Shown: one piece after another, positions 23,000 to 31,124 of the stretch | Position numbering within the stretch: the stretch's first letter is position 1 | Layout: every line of letters starts with the position of its first letter | From: an uncultured Eubacteriales bacterium | Lineage (GTDB): Bacteria; Bacillota; Clostridia; Lachnospirales; Lachnospiraceae | Reading direction: 5' to 3' | NCBI GenBank assembly: GCA_900316715.1 | Contig: ONEC01000033.1 | Location: 9,313 to 45,697 of the forward strand | Length of the DNA stretch: 36,385 nt | The notes under the pieces: generated by a model | What the model was told of the DNA's origin: nothing | The model's database searches: none | The model's input: only the letters and a program-made list of their open reading frames with translations | Made by a program: the position numbers and the translations under genes

Positions 23000-23638
23000 A
23001 TGTTAACACCTGTTGATATTCAACAAAAGAAATTTAAAATCGGTTTAGGTTATGATAAGAACGATGTTCAGCATTTCTTTGAGGAAGTTTCATCCAGTTA
23101 TGTTGAACTTTATAGAGCAAATGCAGATCTTAAGGATCAGCTTATAACTCTTACCGATACAGTACAGCATTATAAGGCTCAGGAAGATAATCTTCAGAAG
23201 TCTCTTATGCTTGCTGAAAAGAACTCCGAAGAATCAAAGTCAGCTGCTGAAAAGACAGCTAGAACAATCGAAATGGAAGCAAGAAGCCGTGCCAATGATA
23301 TCGTAAAGGATGCAAAGGCCGAGTATGAGAAGCTTCAGTCAGATTTTGCTGCACTTCAAAGCAGATATGCTGAATATAAAACCAAATTTGCAGCCCTTCT
23401 TAGAAAGACTATGGAAGAGCTGAAGAAAGATGATTTTGATCCATCTGCAAAGGCAAACAGAATTTCTGAGAATCCGGAGCCTCGTTCATCTATGATGGAT
23501 GATTATGGTTCAGGCGGACTCGGAAGCAGTCAGTCTTTCAGCTCATCAAGAGAGGAGAAGAGAAGCAACTCTTCTAACGTATACGGTAGTACTCTTGGTG
23601 GAGAAGGAATCAATCCTTTCAAAATAAAAGATAGTTAA
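23000..23638 (+). CDS. divIVA: DivIVA-domain cell-pole/septum protein
   Basis: The 212-residue protein begins MLTPVDIQQKKFKIGLGYDK, the DivIVA signature region with the membrane-inserting turn and the first coiled-coil segment. The coiled coil runs to about residue 140, with strong heptad character and many Glu/Lys/Gln. A Ser/Gly/Asn-rich disordered tail follows. DivIVA proteins recognise negatively curved membrane at poles and septa and recruit partners. A GGGGAG ribosome site precedes the ATG. The location after sepF is the usual Firmicutes context. Confidence 0.93.
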   Translation: MLTPVDIQQKKFKIGLGYDKNDVQHFFEEVSSSYVELYRANADLKDQLITLTDTVQHYKAQEDNLQKSLMLAEKNSEESKSAAEKTARTIEMEARSRANDIVKDAKAEYEKLQSDFAALQSRYAEYKTKFAALLRKTMEELKKDDFDPSAKANRISENPEPRSSMMDDYGSGGLGSSQSFSSSREEKRSNSSNVYGSTLGGEGINPFKIKDS

Positions 23639-23655
23639 AAGACCAGGGAGTAATT

Positions 23656-24762
23656 ATGACAGACATTTTACCAATTTTACATCAAGGTCAGCCAATTTAT
23701 AATATTGTTTACAGTAAGGATTTTGAAGGTATTCGAGATTTCATATCTAAATATGATCCGGAACATTCACGTAAAGCGTGTATAGTTTCGGACTCTAAAG
23801 TAGCATCCGTTTATATGGATGCTATTTTAAGTATTGCAAACGAATGCTTCAGCAGTGCTACAAGCTATGTTTTTCCTGAAGGTGAAGCAAGCAAGAATCT
23901 TGATACTGTAAAAGATATCTACGTAAAACTGATCGAAGAAAACTTTAATCGTAAGGATGTACTTATCGCTTTAGGCGGAGGCGTTACAGGTGATATGTGC
24001 GGCTTTACAGCTGCAACCTTTTTAAGAGGTATTGATTTCATCCAGATTCCAACAAGCCTTCTTGCTGATGTTGATTCAAGCATTGGCGGTAAGACCGGTG
24101 TAGATTTTGATGCATATAAAAACATGGTCGGTGCATTTCATATGCCTAAGATCGTGTATATCAATACATCAACGCTTAAGACTCTTGATACACGTCAGTT
24201 ATTCTCAGGACTGGGCGAAGTTATAAAATCAGCTCTTATAAAGGATTCAGAGTTCTTTACATGGCTTACTGAAAACATGCCTAAGATTACAGCTCTTGAT
24301 GAAGAAGCTGTAACTGAAATGATATATAAATGCAATGTCATTAAGAAGAATGTGGTTGATTCCGATCCATATGAGACCATAGGAGAGCGTGCGCTTCTTA
24401 ATTTCGGCCATACTCTGGGACATGCCATAGAGAAATACATGAACTTTGAACTTCTTCATGGAGAGTGTGTTTCCATCGGATGTATTCTTGCGTCATACAT
24501 TTCCATGAAAAAGGGACTTATAAATGACGAAGAGTATACGACGATTTATGATTTCTATAAAAAGCATATGAATGTTCCGGATCTTCCGAAGGATATCGAT
24601 ATAGATAAGATAGTGTCTTACACAAGAAATGATAAGAAAGCCGAGAAGTCCGGTGTTAAGTTCATTCTTCTCAGAAATATCGGAGATGCTTTCATTTCAA
24701 GAGATGTCAGCGAGGAAGATATGGCTGACAGTCTGAAATACTATTTAAATCTAACAAAATAA
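23656..24762 (+). CDS. aroB: 3-dehydroquinate synthase
   Basis: AroB cyclises DAHP to 3-dehydroquinate, the second step of the shikimate pathway, using NAD+ and a divalent metal. The 368-residue protein shows the NAD-binding GGGVTGDMCGFTAATFLRG and then PTSLLADVDSSIGGKTGVD. Metal ligands lie in GLGEVIKSALI (Glu), NFGHTLGHAIE (His) and LLHGECVSIG (His). It lies between divIVA and lspA with short spacers (17 and 16 nt), an insertion into an otherwise division/envelope run. AGGGAG precedes the ATG. No other aromatic-pathway gene is in the window. Confidence 0.96.
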   Translation: MTDILPILHQGQPIYNIVYSKDFEGIRDFISKYDPEHSRKACIVSDSKVASVYMDAILSIANECFSSATSYVFPEGEASKNLDTVKDIYVKLIEENFNRKDVLIALGGGVTGDMCGFTAATFLRGIDFIQIPTSLLADVDSSIGGKTGVDFDAYKNMVGAFHMPKIVYINTSTLKTLDTRQLFSGLGEVIKSALIKDSEFFTWLTENMPKITALDEEAVTEMIYKCNVIKKNVVDSDPYETIGERALLNFGHTLGHAIEKYMNFELLHGECVSIGCILASYISMKKGLINDEEYTTIYDFYKKHMNVPDLPKDIDIDKIVSYTRNDKKAEKSGVKFILLRNIGDAFISRDVSEEDMADSLKYYLNLTK

Positions 24763-24778
24763 CAGGAACTGATTAACA

Positions 24779-25321
24779 ATGAAAGATAAAAAGATTATAT
24801 CAGGCCTTATCATAAGCATTATTTCAATGATTATCGATCAGGCTATAAAGCTGCTTGTAATAAAGAATTTTGAGCTCCATGAAGAAAAGAAGGTACTGGG
24901 TGACATTTTCACACTTTACTATATAAGAAATACAGGTTCCGCCTGGGGAATGCTTTCAGGTCATACCTGGCTTCTTGTAATAATTTCTTTACTGGCAATC
25001 TTTATAATAGGCTATGTATACTGCAATATTCCTAATAAGAAATACACCATTTTAAGAGTATGTCTTGCACTTATTCTTGGTGGAGCTCTTGGAAACCTTA
25101 TTGACAGAATCCGTCTTAATTATGTAGTAGACTATTTATACTTTAAGCTGATCGATTTCCCTGTATTTAATTTTGCAGATATCTGTGTAACTGTTCCGGT
25201 TGCTCTTGTAGTTTTACTCTGCATATTTAAATATAAAGGCGATGATTTCGATGTTATCATGGGCGAAAAGCGTCTGGATGAAAACGGAGAATATATAGAA
25301 AAGAGACGTAAAAATGACTGA
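24779..25321 (+). CDS. lspA: Lipoprotein signal peptidase (SPase II)
   Basis: LspA cleaves the signal peptide of prolipoproteins after diacylglyceryl transfer. The 180-residue protein has four membrane helices and the motifs NTGSAWGML, GGALGNLIDRIRLNYVVDYL and FNFADICVTV; the aspartates of GNLIDR and FNFAD form the aspartyl catalytic pair of the family. A charged C-terminal tail (DENGEYIEKRRK) is cytosolic. It overlaps the rluD-like gene by 8 nt, and this pairing is widely conserved in bacteria. Confidence 0.96.
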   Translation: MKDKKIISGLIISIISMIIDQAIKLLVIKNFELHEEKKVLGDIFTLYYIRNTGSAWGMLSGHTWLLVIISLLAIFIIGYVYCNIPNKKYTILRVCLALILGGALGNLIDRIRLNYVVDYLYFKLIDFPVFNFADICVTVPVALVVLLCIFKYKGDDFDVIMGEKRLDENGEYIEKRRKND

Positions 25322-26270
25322 TGAACGTGATATAAAACTTGTAAGTCTTCATCCCGATGAGGATCTTGTCGGAATGAGAATAGATAAGTATCTGGCTGAT
25401 GAGCTGGATGACTATTCACGTTCTTATCTTGCAAAGCTTATTGACGAAGGCCGTGTAACCGTTATAAGCGTTTCTGCAGCAGGCTCTGAGAAGCCCGTAA
25501 AGGCCTCATATAAGCTTAGAAGCGGTGACTCTGTGCAGTTGGAGATACCTGCACCTGAAGTCCCTGATATCGTCCCAGAGGACCTTCCACTGGACATCCG
25601 TTACGAGGATGACGATATTATCATAATCAACAAGCCACAGGGCATGGTTGTCCATCCGGCTCCTGGTAATTACTCCGGAACTCTGGTAAATGGCATTATG
25701 TATCATTGCCAGGATAACCTGTCCACTATAAATGGCGTTCTGCGTCCCGGTATTGTACATCGTATCGATAAAAATACCAGCGGACTTCTTGTAATATGTA
25801 AGAACGATTCAGCACACAGATTTCTTGCTGATCAGTTCGCAGTTCACAGCATTACCCGAATCTATACTGCAATCTGCTATAATCATTTTTCTGAGGATTC
25901 CCTTACAATAAATAAAGCAATTGCACGTGATAAAAAAGACCGTAAAAAAATGGCCCTGGATCCTTCCGGAAGAAGAGCAGTGACTCATATCTCCGTTAAG
26001 GAAAAACTGCGCGATAATTTTACGCTTATTCAGTGTCGTCTTGAAACCGGTCGTACACATCAGATTCGTGTACATCTTTCCAGCATCAATCATCCGATAC
26101 TTGGTGATGATGTATACGGTCCAAAAAAATGTCCATATAATTTATCCGGACAGCTTCTTCATGCAGGAACCCTTGGTTTCATTCATCCATCAACTAAAGA
26201 ATATATAGAGTTTTCTGCGGATTTACCTGATTATTTTGAAAATATACTTGAAAAGTTAAGAGTAGAGTAA
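25314..26270 (+). CDS. rluD: RluD-like ribosomal large-subunit pseudouridine synthase
   Basis: The 318-residue protein has an N-terminal S4 domain (about 12-85) and an RluA-type catalytic domain. Motifs are IIIINKPQGMVVHPAPGNY, then GIVHRIDKNTSGLLV with catalytic Asp152, and LETGRTHQIRVHLSSI. These match the RluD/YlyB group, which modifies helix 69 or nearby uridines of 23S rRNA. It overlaps lspA by 8 nt, the standard lspA-rluD pairing. It is the second RluA-family member in the window; the first carries NRLDR in place of HRIDK. Substrate specificity is inferred by context. Confidence 0.93.
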   Translation: MTDERDIKLVSLHPDEDLVGMRIDKYLADELDDYSRSYLAKLIDEGRVTVISVSAAGSEKPVKASYKLRSGDSVQLEIPAPEVPDIVPEDLPLDIRYEDDDIIIINKPQGMVVHPAPGNYSGTLVNGIMYHCQDNLSTINGVLRPGIVHRIDKNTSGLLVICKNDSAHRFLADQFAVHSITRIYTAICYNHFSEDSLTINKAIARDKKDRKKMALDPSGRRAVTHISVKEKLRDNFTLIQCRLETGRTHQIRVHLSSINHPILGDDVYGPKKCPYNLSGQLLHAGTLGFIHPSTKEYIEFSADLPDYFENILEKLRVE

Positions 26271-26280
26271 TACAATAAAC

Positions 26281-26312
26281 CTATACATATTTTTGCGTGA
26301 AAGTATAGTTTT
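26281..26312 (+). terminator. Weak hairpin after rluD
   Basis: CTATAC at 26281-26286 can pair with GTATAG at 26303-26308 over a 16-nt loop, followed by TTTT. The stem is short and AT-rich, so termination of the long + strand run here is only a possibility. No better hairpin is visible between rluD and the recombinase. Confidence 0.3.
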
Positions 26313-26380
26313 CCGAAATATTTGCATGTTTTTACATCGAGATAGTGGTTATACGTGAACATGCAATCATTTCGGAAAAC
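26308..26380. repeat. Long imperfect inverted repeat (23-nt arms) upstream of the recombinase
   Basis: The arm 26308-26330 (starting GTTTTCCGAAAT) is the reverse complement of 26358-26380 (ending ATTTCGGAAAAC) at 21 of 23 positions, with a 27-nt spacer. Each outer end carries a GGAAAAC-type box. There is no T-run, so it is not a simple terminator; it looks more like a two-armed protein-binding or recombination site. Confidence 0.8.
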
Positions 26381-26487
26381 CACCGAATCTTTTCGGAAAA
26401 CCAATGGATTTTTGTTTTATGTAAACAAGTATCGTCTTATCTTTGCGGAAAACCAATATAATATCATTCTATTTTTGCAGAAAACCA
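26369..26487 (+). repeat. Four direct GGAAAACCA boxes upstream of the recombinase (a fifth, inverted, lies at 26306-26319)
   Basis: Fourteen-base boxes ATTTCGGAAAACCA (26369-26382), TTTTCGGAAAACCA (26390-26403), TTTGCGGAAAACCA (26442-26455) and TTTGCAGAAAACCA (26474-26487) share a common core. The start-to-start distances are 21, 52 and 32 nt. An inverted partial copy lies at 26306-26319. A perfect TATAAT at 26457-26462 directly follows the third box. Spacings are irregular and units short, which rules out CRISPR. Repeated operator sites or recombinase accessory sites are likely explanations. Confidence 0.85.
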
Positions 26488-26497
26488 AACCGTGCTG

Positions 26498-26526
26498 TTG
26501 ATAACCGTGTTGATTAATTATATTTC
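26498..26526 (+). promoter_or_regulatory. Candidate promoter of the tyrosine recombinase
   Basis: TTGATA at 26498-26503 and TATTTC at 26521-26526 are separated by 17 nt, with the AAGGAG ribosome site at 26543-26548. The -10 is poor. The better TATAAT at 26457-26462 has no recognisable -35, but lies beside a repeat box, so activator-dependent use is possible. Confidence 0.3.
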
Positions 26527-26555
26527 ACTTTGTATTGTTATTAAGGAGAATTCTT

Positions 26556-27605
26556 ATGGCTGAATCTTATGCAAAGTCTTTATCTAAGGATCATACAAGA
26601 AAACTCAGAGGAATCATTTCGGAACTTCCTCCTTTTGTTGCTCAGTTTATGCGTGGTATCGAACAGACTACGCAGCCGCGTACACGTATCGGTTACGCAT
26701 ATGACATCAAATATTTCCTCGAATATTTACAGGAAAATAACTCTTATTTCGGAGGAAAATCTCTGCGTGATATTTCCTGCGCAGATCTCGATAGATTAAC
26801 TGTATTTGATTTTGAGGATTGGCTGGATTATCTGACGCTTTATACGCGTAACGGCCGCGAATATACTAATGATTTAATGTCAAAAAAACGTAAATTATGC
26901 GCTCTCAGGACCTTTTTTACCTATCTATACAAGAATGAAATGCTTAAAGATAACGTAATCCTTAAGGTAAGCATGCCTAAAATACATGAAAAGGCGATCA
27001 TACGTATGGAATCCAACGAAGTTGCGGATTTTCTCGATAATGTCGAGTACGGCACCAAAATGACTGATCGTCAGGCTAAGTTTCACGCAAAAGAAAAGAC
27101 CCGCGATCTTGCGCTTCTTACGCTGATGTTAAGTACCGGGATCCGTGTTTCCGAATGTGTCGGCCTCAGTTTAGGCGATCTTGATCTGGAAAACACTATG
27201 ATACGTGTTACTCGAAAAGGCGGCAAGGAAGACACTGTATATTTTTCCGACGAAGCTGCCGATTATCTTGCCGATTATCTTGAGGAAAGAAAGAAAATCA
27301 TCCCTGCAGAAGGTCATGAAGAAGCACTCTTCCTCTCCGGTCAGAGAAAAAGACTGTCTGTTAGATCTATTGAATATATAGTTAAGAAATATGCTCGCAC
27401 CACTACTCCACTTAAGCATATAACGCCTCACAAGCTCCGTAGCACGTACGGTACGGCTCTGTACCAGGAAACAGGTGACATATACCTTGTAGCCAATGTT
27501 CTCGGTCATAAAGACGTTAATACGACCCGTAAGCACTATGCTGAGATGGATGAAAACGCGAAACGACTTAATCGTAATAAAGTATCACTCAGAAAAGACG
27601 ATTAA
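26556..27605 (+). CDS. XerC/XerD-like tyrosine recombinase
   Basis: The 349-residue protein has an N-terminal SAM-like core-binding domain (about 25-130) and a C-terminal catalytic domain with all active-site residues: Arg197 in TGIRVSE, Lys221 in TRKGGK, His292 and Arg295 in HKLRST, His318 in LGHKD, and Tyr328 in HYAEM. Start ATG 26556 has AAGGAG seven bases upstream. It looks like the chromosomal recombinases common in Clostridia rather than a phage integrase, since no excisionase, repressor or attachment repeats are adjacent. It stands alone, between a repeat-rich upstream region and a strong terminator. Whether it is the dif resolvase cannot be told, and no clear dif site was recognised. 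Confidence 0.92.
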   Translation: MAESYAKSLSKDHTRKLRGIISELPPFVAQFMRGIEQTTQPRTRIGYAYDIKYFLEYLQENNSYFGGKSLRDISCADLDRLTVFDFEDWLDYLTLYTRNGREYTNDLMSKKRKLCALRTFFTYLYKNEMLKDNVILKVSMPKIHEKAIIRMESNEVADFLDNVEYGTKMTDRQAKFHAKEKTRDLALLTLMLSTGIRVSECVGLSLGDLDLENTMIRVTRKGGKEDTVYFSDEAADYLADYLEERKKIIPAEGHEEALFLSGQRKRLSVRSIEYIVKKYARTTTPLKHITPHKLRSTYGTALYQETGDIYLVANVLGHKDVNTTRKHYAEMDENAKRLNRNKVSLRKDD

Positions 27606-27627
27606 AGAAGGCTGTTTACAACAGACA

Positions 27628-27665
27628 AGGCGGAAGAGACTCGAACTTCTCTTCCGCCTATTTTA
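27628..27665 (+). terminator. Strong hairpin terminator after the recombinase
   Basis: AGGCGGAAGAGA at 27628-27639 pairs perfectly with TCTCTTCCGCCT at 27648-27659 over an 8-nt loop, followed by ATTTTATT. It lies 22 nt after the recombinase stop and separates two converging gene sets. The - strand side lacks a good T-run, so termination is chiefly of + strand transcripts. Confidence 0.85.
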
Positions 27666-27689
27666 TTACTCTATAGTCTTATTATAGAA

Positions 27690-29738
27690 TTATTTATTAT
27701 GCTTTATAACCAGATTACGCCTTGGTTCAAGCGTGATACTGCCGTACACATCCGTATTATTTAAAATATCGAAGCCCGAAATATCATGTATTTCAACGGT
27801 ATCTTCCGATGTATTAAGGAAGAATTCGTATGTACTATCCTTGCCGTATCTTACATGGTATTCGATTCCTTCAGGTATAGATGCGCATTTTATACCTGAA
27901 TCTTCAAGGATAGCCTTAAAGAAATCATCCATTCCTGACATATCACATCTGGCCGCCTGATAATAGGCTTTTCCCTTACCGTAATCATTTACCGTAAGAG
28001 CCGGATAATCCTTATAGAAATCCTCGGTATAAGTTCCTATCACTCTCGCATCTTTAAGTCTCAGGATTTCGGCATAATCGTAAACCTCGATTTCCTTACC
28101 GTAACGATCATCGGTTATCCTTATGCCGTTTCTGTCCGACGGATAAAGTGTATCGATTTCCATACTGTTAAGTCCGAATAATTCAGAGAGTCCGTCACCC
28201 GGGAATCCGCCTTCATGACATAAACAGTTTTCATTGACATATCCTGCCGTATAAGTTGCAAGAAGTATGCCGCCGTGCTCCACAAAGTTCTTTAATCTGT
28301 CGGCAAAGCCCGGTTTAAGCATAAACGGCATCGGAGCTATAACAAGTTTATAATCCGAAAGATCATCATCCATGGATATTACATCCGCTTCAACACCGAA
28401 TTTCATGAGTTTTTTATAATACTCGAAGCAGGTCATATCATATTTCTTGGTAGGTCTTCCGAATGCCTGAGCCCCGTCTATGGCCCACCAGTTTTCCCAG
28501 TCGAATATAACCGCAGCTTCATTACGCTTGGTGCTTCCTTCAACCTCTGCAAGCTTTTTAAGCATTTCTCCTGTCGCAGAAACCTCTTTAAATATTCTGT
28601 GCTCATTCGTTCCGATATGATCGATCACAGCACCGTGAAACTGTTCTGCAGCTCCTCTTGACTTTCTAATCTGGAAATACTGCACCGAATCGGAGCCGGA
28701 CGCTATCATCTGAAGAGAAAACTGTTCATGTACAAGCGGTCTCTTCAGCTTATTATATTCCATCCAGTTTACCAGCCCCGGAGCGCTTTCCATCATAAGG
28801 AAAGGCGTATCCTTCTTCATGCTCTTCATAATGGAATTATCAAATGCCGACAGAAGCATCGTATCAGCATAACTCTCATAATCATTATGAAATGCCGGAT
28901 AACTGTCCCAGGATATCATATCAAGCTTCTTGGCCAGAACTCTGTAGTCGATTCCGTAATATCTCTGCATGAAATTCGTTGTGATCGGGATATCCTTATT
29001 CTTTGACGTTTCCTTAATGGCATCTATTTCAGCTGAAATGTAATCCGAATAATTCCAGGTCGTGAAACGTCTCCAGTCAAGATTTAATCCGTTTACGGCT
29101 ATCTGTCCGTTATCATACGGTGGTTCGATCTCATCAAAATCCGCATATCTGGCGCTCCAGAAAGTGGTCCACCATTCATGATTCAGTTCATTAATGTCAT
29201 TGTGATAACGATCTCTGAGGAAATCTCTGAATCGTTCCTTACAGATATCACAGTAACATTCTCCTCCGAATTCGTTGGAAATATGCCATGCTATAAGCCC
29301 CGGATGATCACTGAATCTTTCGGCAAGTTGTCTGTTGATAATACCGATCTTTTCTCTGTATATCGGAGAACTCATACAATGATTATGACGGAGGCCGTGT
29401 CTGTTTCTGTGGCCCATACCGTCAACTCTCATTACCTCCGGATATTTCAGATCCAGCCAGGCAGGACGGGCTCCCGAAGGAGTTGCAAGTATTGTATATA
29501 TTCCGTTGGAATATAACTCATCCATTACATTCTGAAGCCAGTCAAAGTGAAAATCACCTTCTGTCGGCTCATAAGAAGCCCATGAAAACACTCCGATGGT
29601 CGCTTCATTTATACCGGCTTCCTTCATAAGTTCTATATCTTTCTTAAGAACGTCGGGACGATCAAGCCATTGATCGGGATTATAATCTCCGCCGTGTATA
29701 AGTCTGTTCATCGGTTTACCAAAAGCGTACTTAATCAT
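27690..29738 (-). CDS. GH42 beta-galactosidase
   Basis: The 682-residue enzyme hydrolyses terminal beta-D-galactosides. The N-terminal TIM barrel begins IHGGDYNPDQW and includes EATIGVFSWASYEPTEG. The acid/base glutamate is Glu156 (WHISNEFGG) and the nucleophile Glu317 (LMMESAPG). Cys121, Cys161, Cys163 and Cys166 match the zinc-binding cysteine cluster of many GH42 enzymes. Trimerisation and beta-sandwich domains follow after about residue 390. No signal peptide is present, so the enzyme is cytoplasmic and would act on imported oligosaccharides. AGGTGA lies upstream of the start. It is the last gene of a probable - strand operon, 64 nt after the DJ-1 gene; no transporter is adjacent. Confidence 0.95.
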   Translation of the reverse strand: MIKYAFGKPMNRLIHGGDYNPDQWLDRPDVLKKDIELMKEAGINEATIGVFSWASYEPTEGDFHFDWLQNVMDELYSNGIYTILATPSGARPAWLDLKYPEVMRVDGMGHRNRHGLRHNHCMSSPIYREKIGIINRQLAERFSDHPGLIAWHISNEFGGECYCDICKERFRDFLRDRYHNDINELNHEWWTTFWSARYADFDEIEPPYDNGQIAVNGLNLDWRRFTTWNYSDYISAEIDAIKETSKNKDIPITTNFMQRYYGIDYRVLAKKLDMISWDSYPAFHNDYESYADTMLLSAFDNSIMKSMKKDTPFLMMESAPGLVNWMEYNKLKRPLVHEQFSLQMIASGSDSVQYFQIRKSRGAAEQFHGAVIDHIGTNEHRIFKEVSATGEMLKKLAEVEGSTKRNEAAVIFDWENWWAIDGAQAFGRPTKKYDMTCFEYYKKLMKFGVEADVISMDDDLSDYKLVIAPMPFMLKPGFADRLKNFVEHGGILLATYTAGYVNENCLCHEGGFPGDGLSELFGLNSMEIDTLYPSDRNGIRITDDRYGKEIEVYDYAEILRLKDARVIGTYTEDFYKDYPALTVNDYGKGKAYYQAARCDMSGMDDFFKAILEDSGIKCASIPEGIEYHVRYGKDSTYEFFLNTSEDTVEIHDISGFDILNNTDVYGSITLEPRRNLVIKHNK

Positions 29739-29802
29739 ATTTCAATTTCACCTATTACTAAAACAATACTTCAAAAAATATATAAGAAGGATATCCGACC
29801 GA

Positions 29803-30408
29803 TTACAGGCCCAATATCAGTTCCTTATTCCATGTATAAACTATATTATCGGCCACAACCTCAGCTGCCTGAACGGTATCAAGCGTTGCGATTATGGCAA
29901 GTGCAAATTCTATCGCAGTTCCGGCTCCCTTACCGGTAATCGTATGATCATCAACTATTACACTGAGCTTATGATAATCATCTCGAAGTACGGCACCGCC
30001 ATTCGCAAGTTTCTGAATAAGATCATTTGATGGATAACACAGGGCTTTCTTATCCTTAAGAAGTCCGTTTGCTGCAAATACAGTAGGTGCTGCACATATA
30101 GCCGCAATGTACTTATCCGGATTTGTATCATATCTCTTAATAATCTCACAGACTCTGGCTGAAGCTCCAAGATTCTGAGTTCCCTTCATTCCTCCCGGAA
30201 GGATCACTATATCAAATGCGTCCTCATTCATCACTTCATCTATAGTCATATCTGCAGTTACAGATATCTTATGACCACCTGCTACAACCGGATTATCTGT
30301 AATTGATATTGTTGTAACATCATACCCTGCTCTTCTTAAAAGATCCGCAGGAGTAAGTGCTTCTACTTCTTCAAATCCCTCTGCAAGAAAAATTGCTGCT
30401 CTCTTCAT
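29803..30408 (-). CDS. DJ-1/PfpI-family protein (YajL/ThiJ-like)
   Basis: The 201-residue protein has the DJ-1 fold signatures: FLAEGFEEVEALTPADLLRRAG at the start with the conserved glutamate near residue 14, VILPGGMKGTQNL, and the nucleophile elbow IAAICAAPTVFA with Cys105. Members include chaperones and proposed glyoxalase/deglycase enzymes, and the true activity of the family is disputed. AAGGAG precedes the ATG. The gene lies 48 nt after the kinase-like gene and 64 nt before GH42, so it is likely co-transcribed with them. The separate methylglyoxal-synthase homologue in this window lies far away, so a link through methylglyoxal is speculative. Confidence 0.92.
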   Translation of the reverse strand: MKRAAIFLAEGFEEVEALTPADLLRRAGYDVTTISITDNPVVAGGHKISVTADMTIDEVMNEDAFDIVILPGGMKGTQNLGASARVCEIIKRYDTNPDKYIAAICAAPTVFAANGLLKDKKALCYPSNDLIQKLANGGAVLRDDYHKLSVIVDDHTITGKGAGTAIEFALAIIATLDTVQAAEVVADNIVYTWNKELILGL

Positions 30409-30456
30409 AACGTTTATCTCCTTCCCCTCGCGCTAGTTAACATAATATAATTATTG

Positions 30457-31077
30457 TTATCTCAGTTTCTTTGCAACATCTAAAAGCAGCTCCGCTGTTC
30501 CTTCCGGACCAAGTAAAGAGCTGTCGATAAGAAGATCATAGCTCTCATTCTTACCCCATTTATATGATGTATAGTAATTGAAGTAAGATGCTCTCGCCTT
30601 ATCTTCCTTTGCTATCTGATCTCTTGCCTGCTTCTCATTAAGATTGAATCTCTTCATAACAGTATCAATACGCACTTCAAGAGGTGCATATATAAAAGCA
30701 CTGAGAACATTCTCATACTCTCTCAGAACATAGTTGGAACATCTTCCTATGATTACACATGATTCTCTGTCAGCTATAGACTTTATGGTTTCATATGTTG
30801 CCATAAATGCCTTCTGATTAAGATTCATACCATAATTTGAATTATTGTCAAATGACATATAGGAATATGGATCCATAACAACCGAATAAAGAAAACTGCT
30901 TGTAGGCTTCTCATCCATGTTATCAAGGAAATCCTCCCACAGTCCCGACTGTTTTGCAGCTTCCTTTATAAGCTGCTTATCGTAACACTTAACCCCCATA
31001 AGTTCGGCAAGCTTTTCACCGATCAAACGTCCATTGCTGCCGAACTGACGACCGATTGTAATAATAGTATTTGCCAT
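30457..31077 (-). CDS. Cytidylate-kinase-like family protein
   Basis: The 206-residue protein begins MANTIITIGRQFGSNGRLIGEKLAE, the degenerate P-loop start typical of the cytidylate-kinase-like family (PF13189) common in Clostridia. Later blocks are KCYDKQLIKEAAKQSG, CVIIGRCSNYVLREYENVLSAFIYAP and RYSNYY-like KARASYFNYYTSYKWG. The usual GxxGSGK loop is replaced by GRQFGSNGR, so its phosphate acceptor is uncertain. I chose ATG at 31077 rather than a start 12 codons upstream because AAGGGGG lies six bases before it. The gene follows the patatin gene by 47 nt on the same strand. Confidence 0.88.
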   Translation of the reverse strand: MANTIITIGRQFGSNGRLIGEKLAELMGVKCYDKQLIKEAAKQSGLWEDFLDNMDEKPTSSFLYSVVMDPYSYMSFDNNSNYGMNLNQKAFMATYETIKSIADRESCVIIGRCSNYVLREYENVLSAFIYAPLEVRIDTVMKRFNLNEKQARDQIAKEDKARASYFNYYTSYKWGKNESYDLLIDSSLLGPEGTAELLLDVAKKLR

Positions 31078-31124
31078 ATAGAACCCCCTTTCAAAGTAAA
31101 ACCAATGTTGCAATTAACACTAAA

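Noticed and set aside
26369-26487. CRISPR-like repeat array
   Set aside because: Repeats are only 14 bp, spacers are 7-38 nt and irregular, and there are no cas genes.
26491-26534. A dif-type recombination site near the recombinase
   Set aside because: The AT-rich stretch has no convincing pair of 11-bp arms around a 6-bp centre.
26271-27605. Integrated mobile element with its own integrase
   Set aside because: No attachment-site duplication, tRNA target, phage, plasmid or conjugation gene lies on either side; the recombinase resembles core chromosomal XerC/D proteins.
31078-31113. Longer start for the cytidylate-kinase-like protein
   Set aside because: The AAGGGGG ribosome site lies inside this extension and serves the ATG at 31077.
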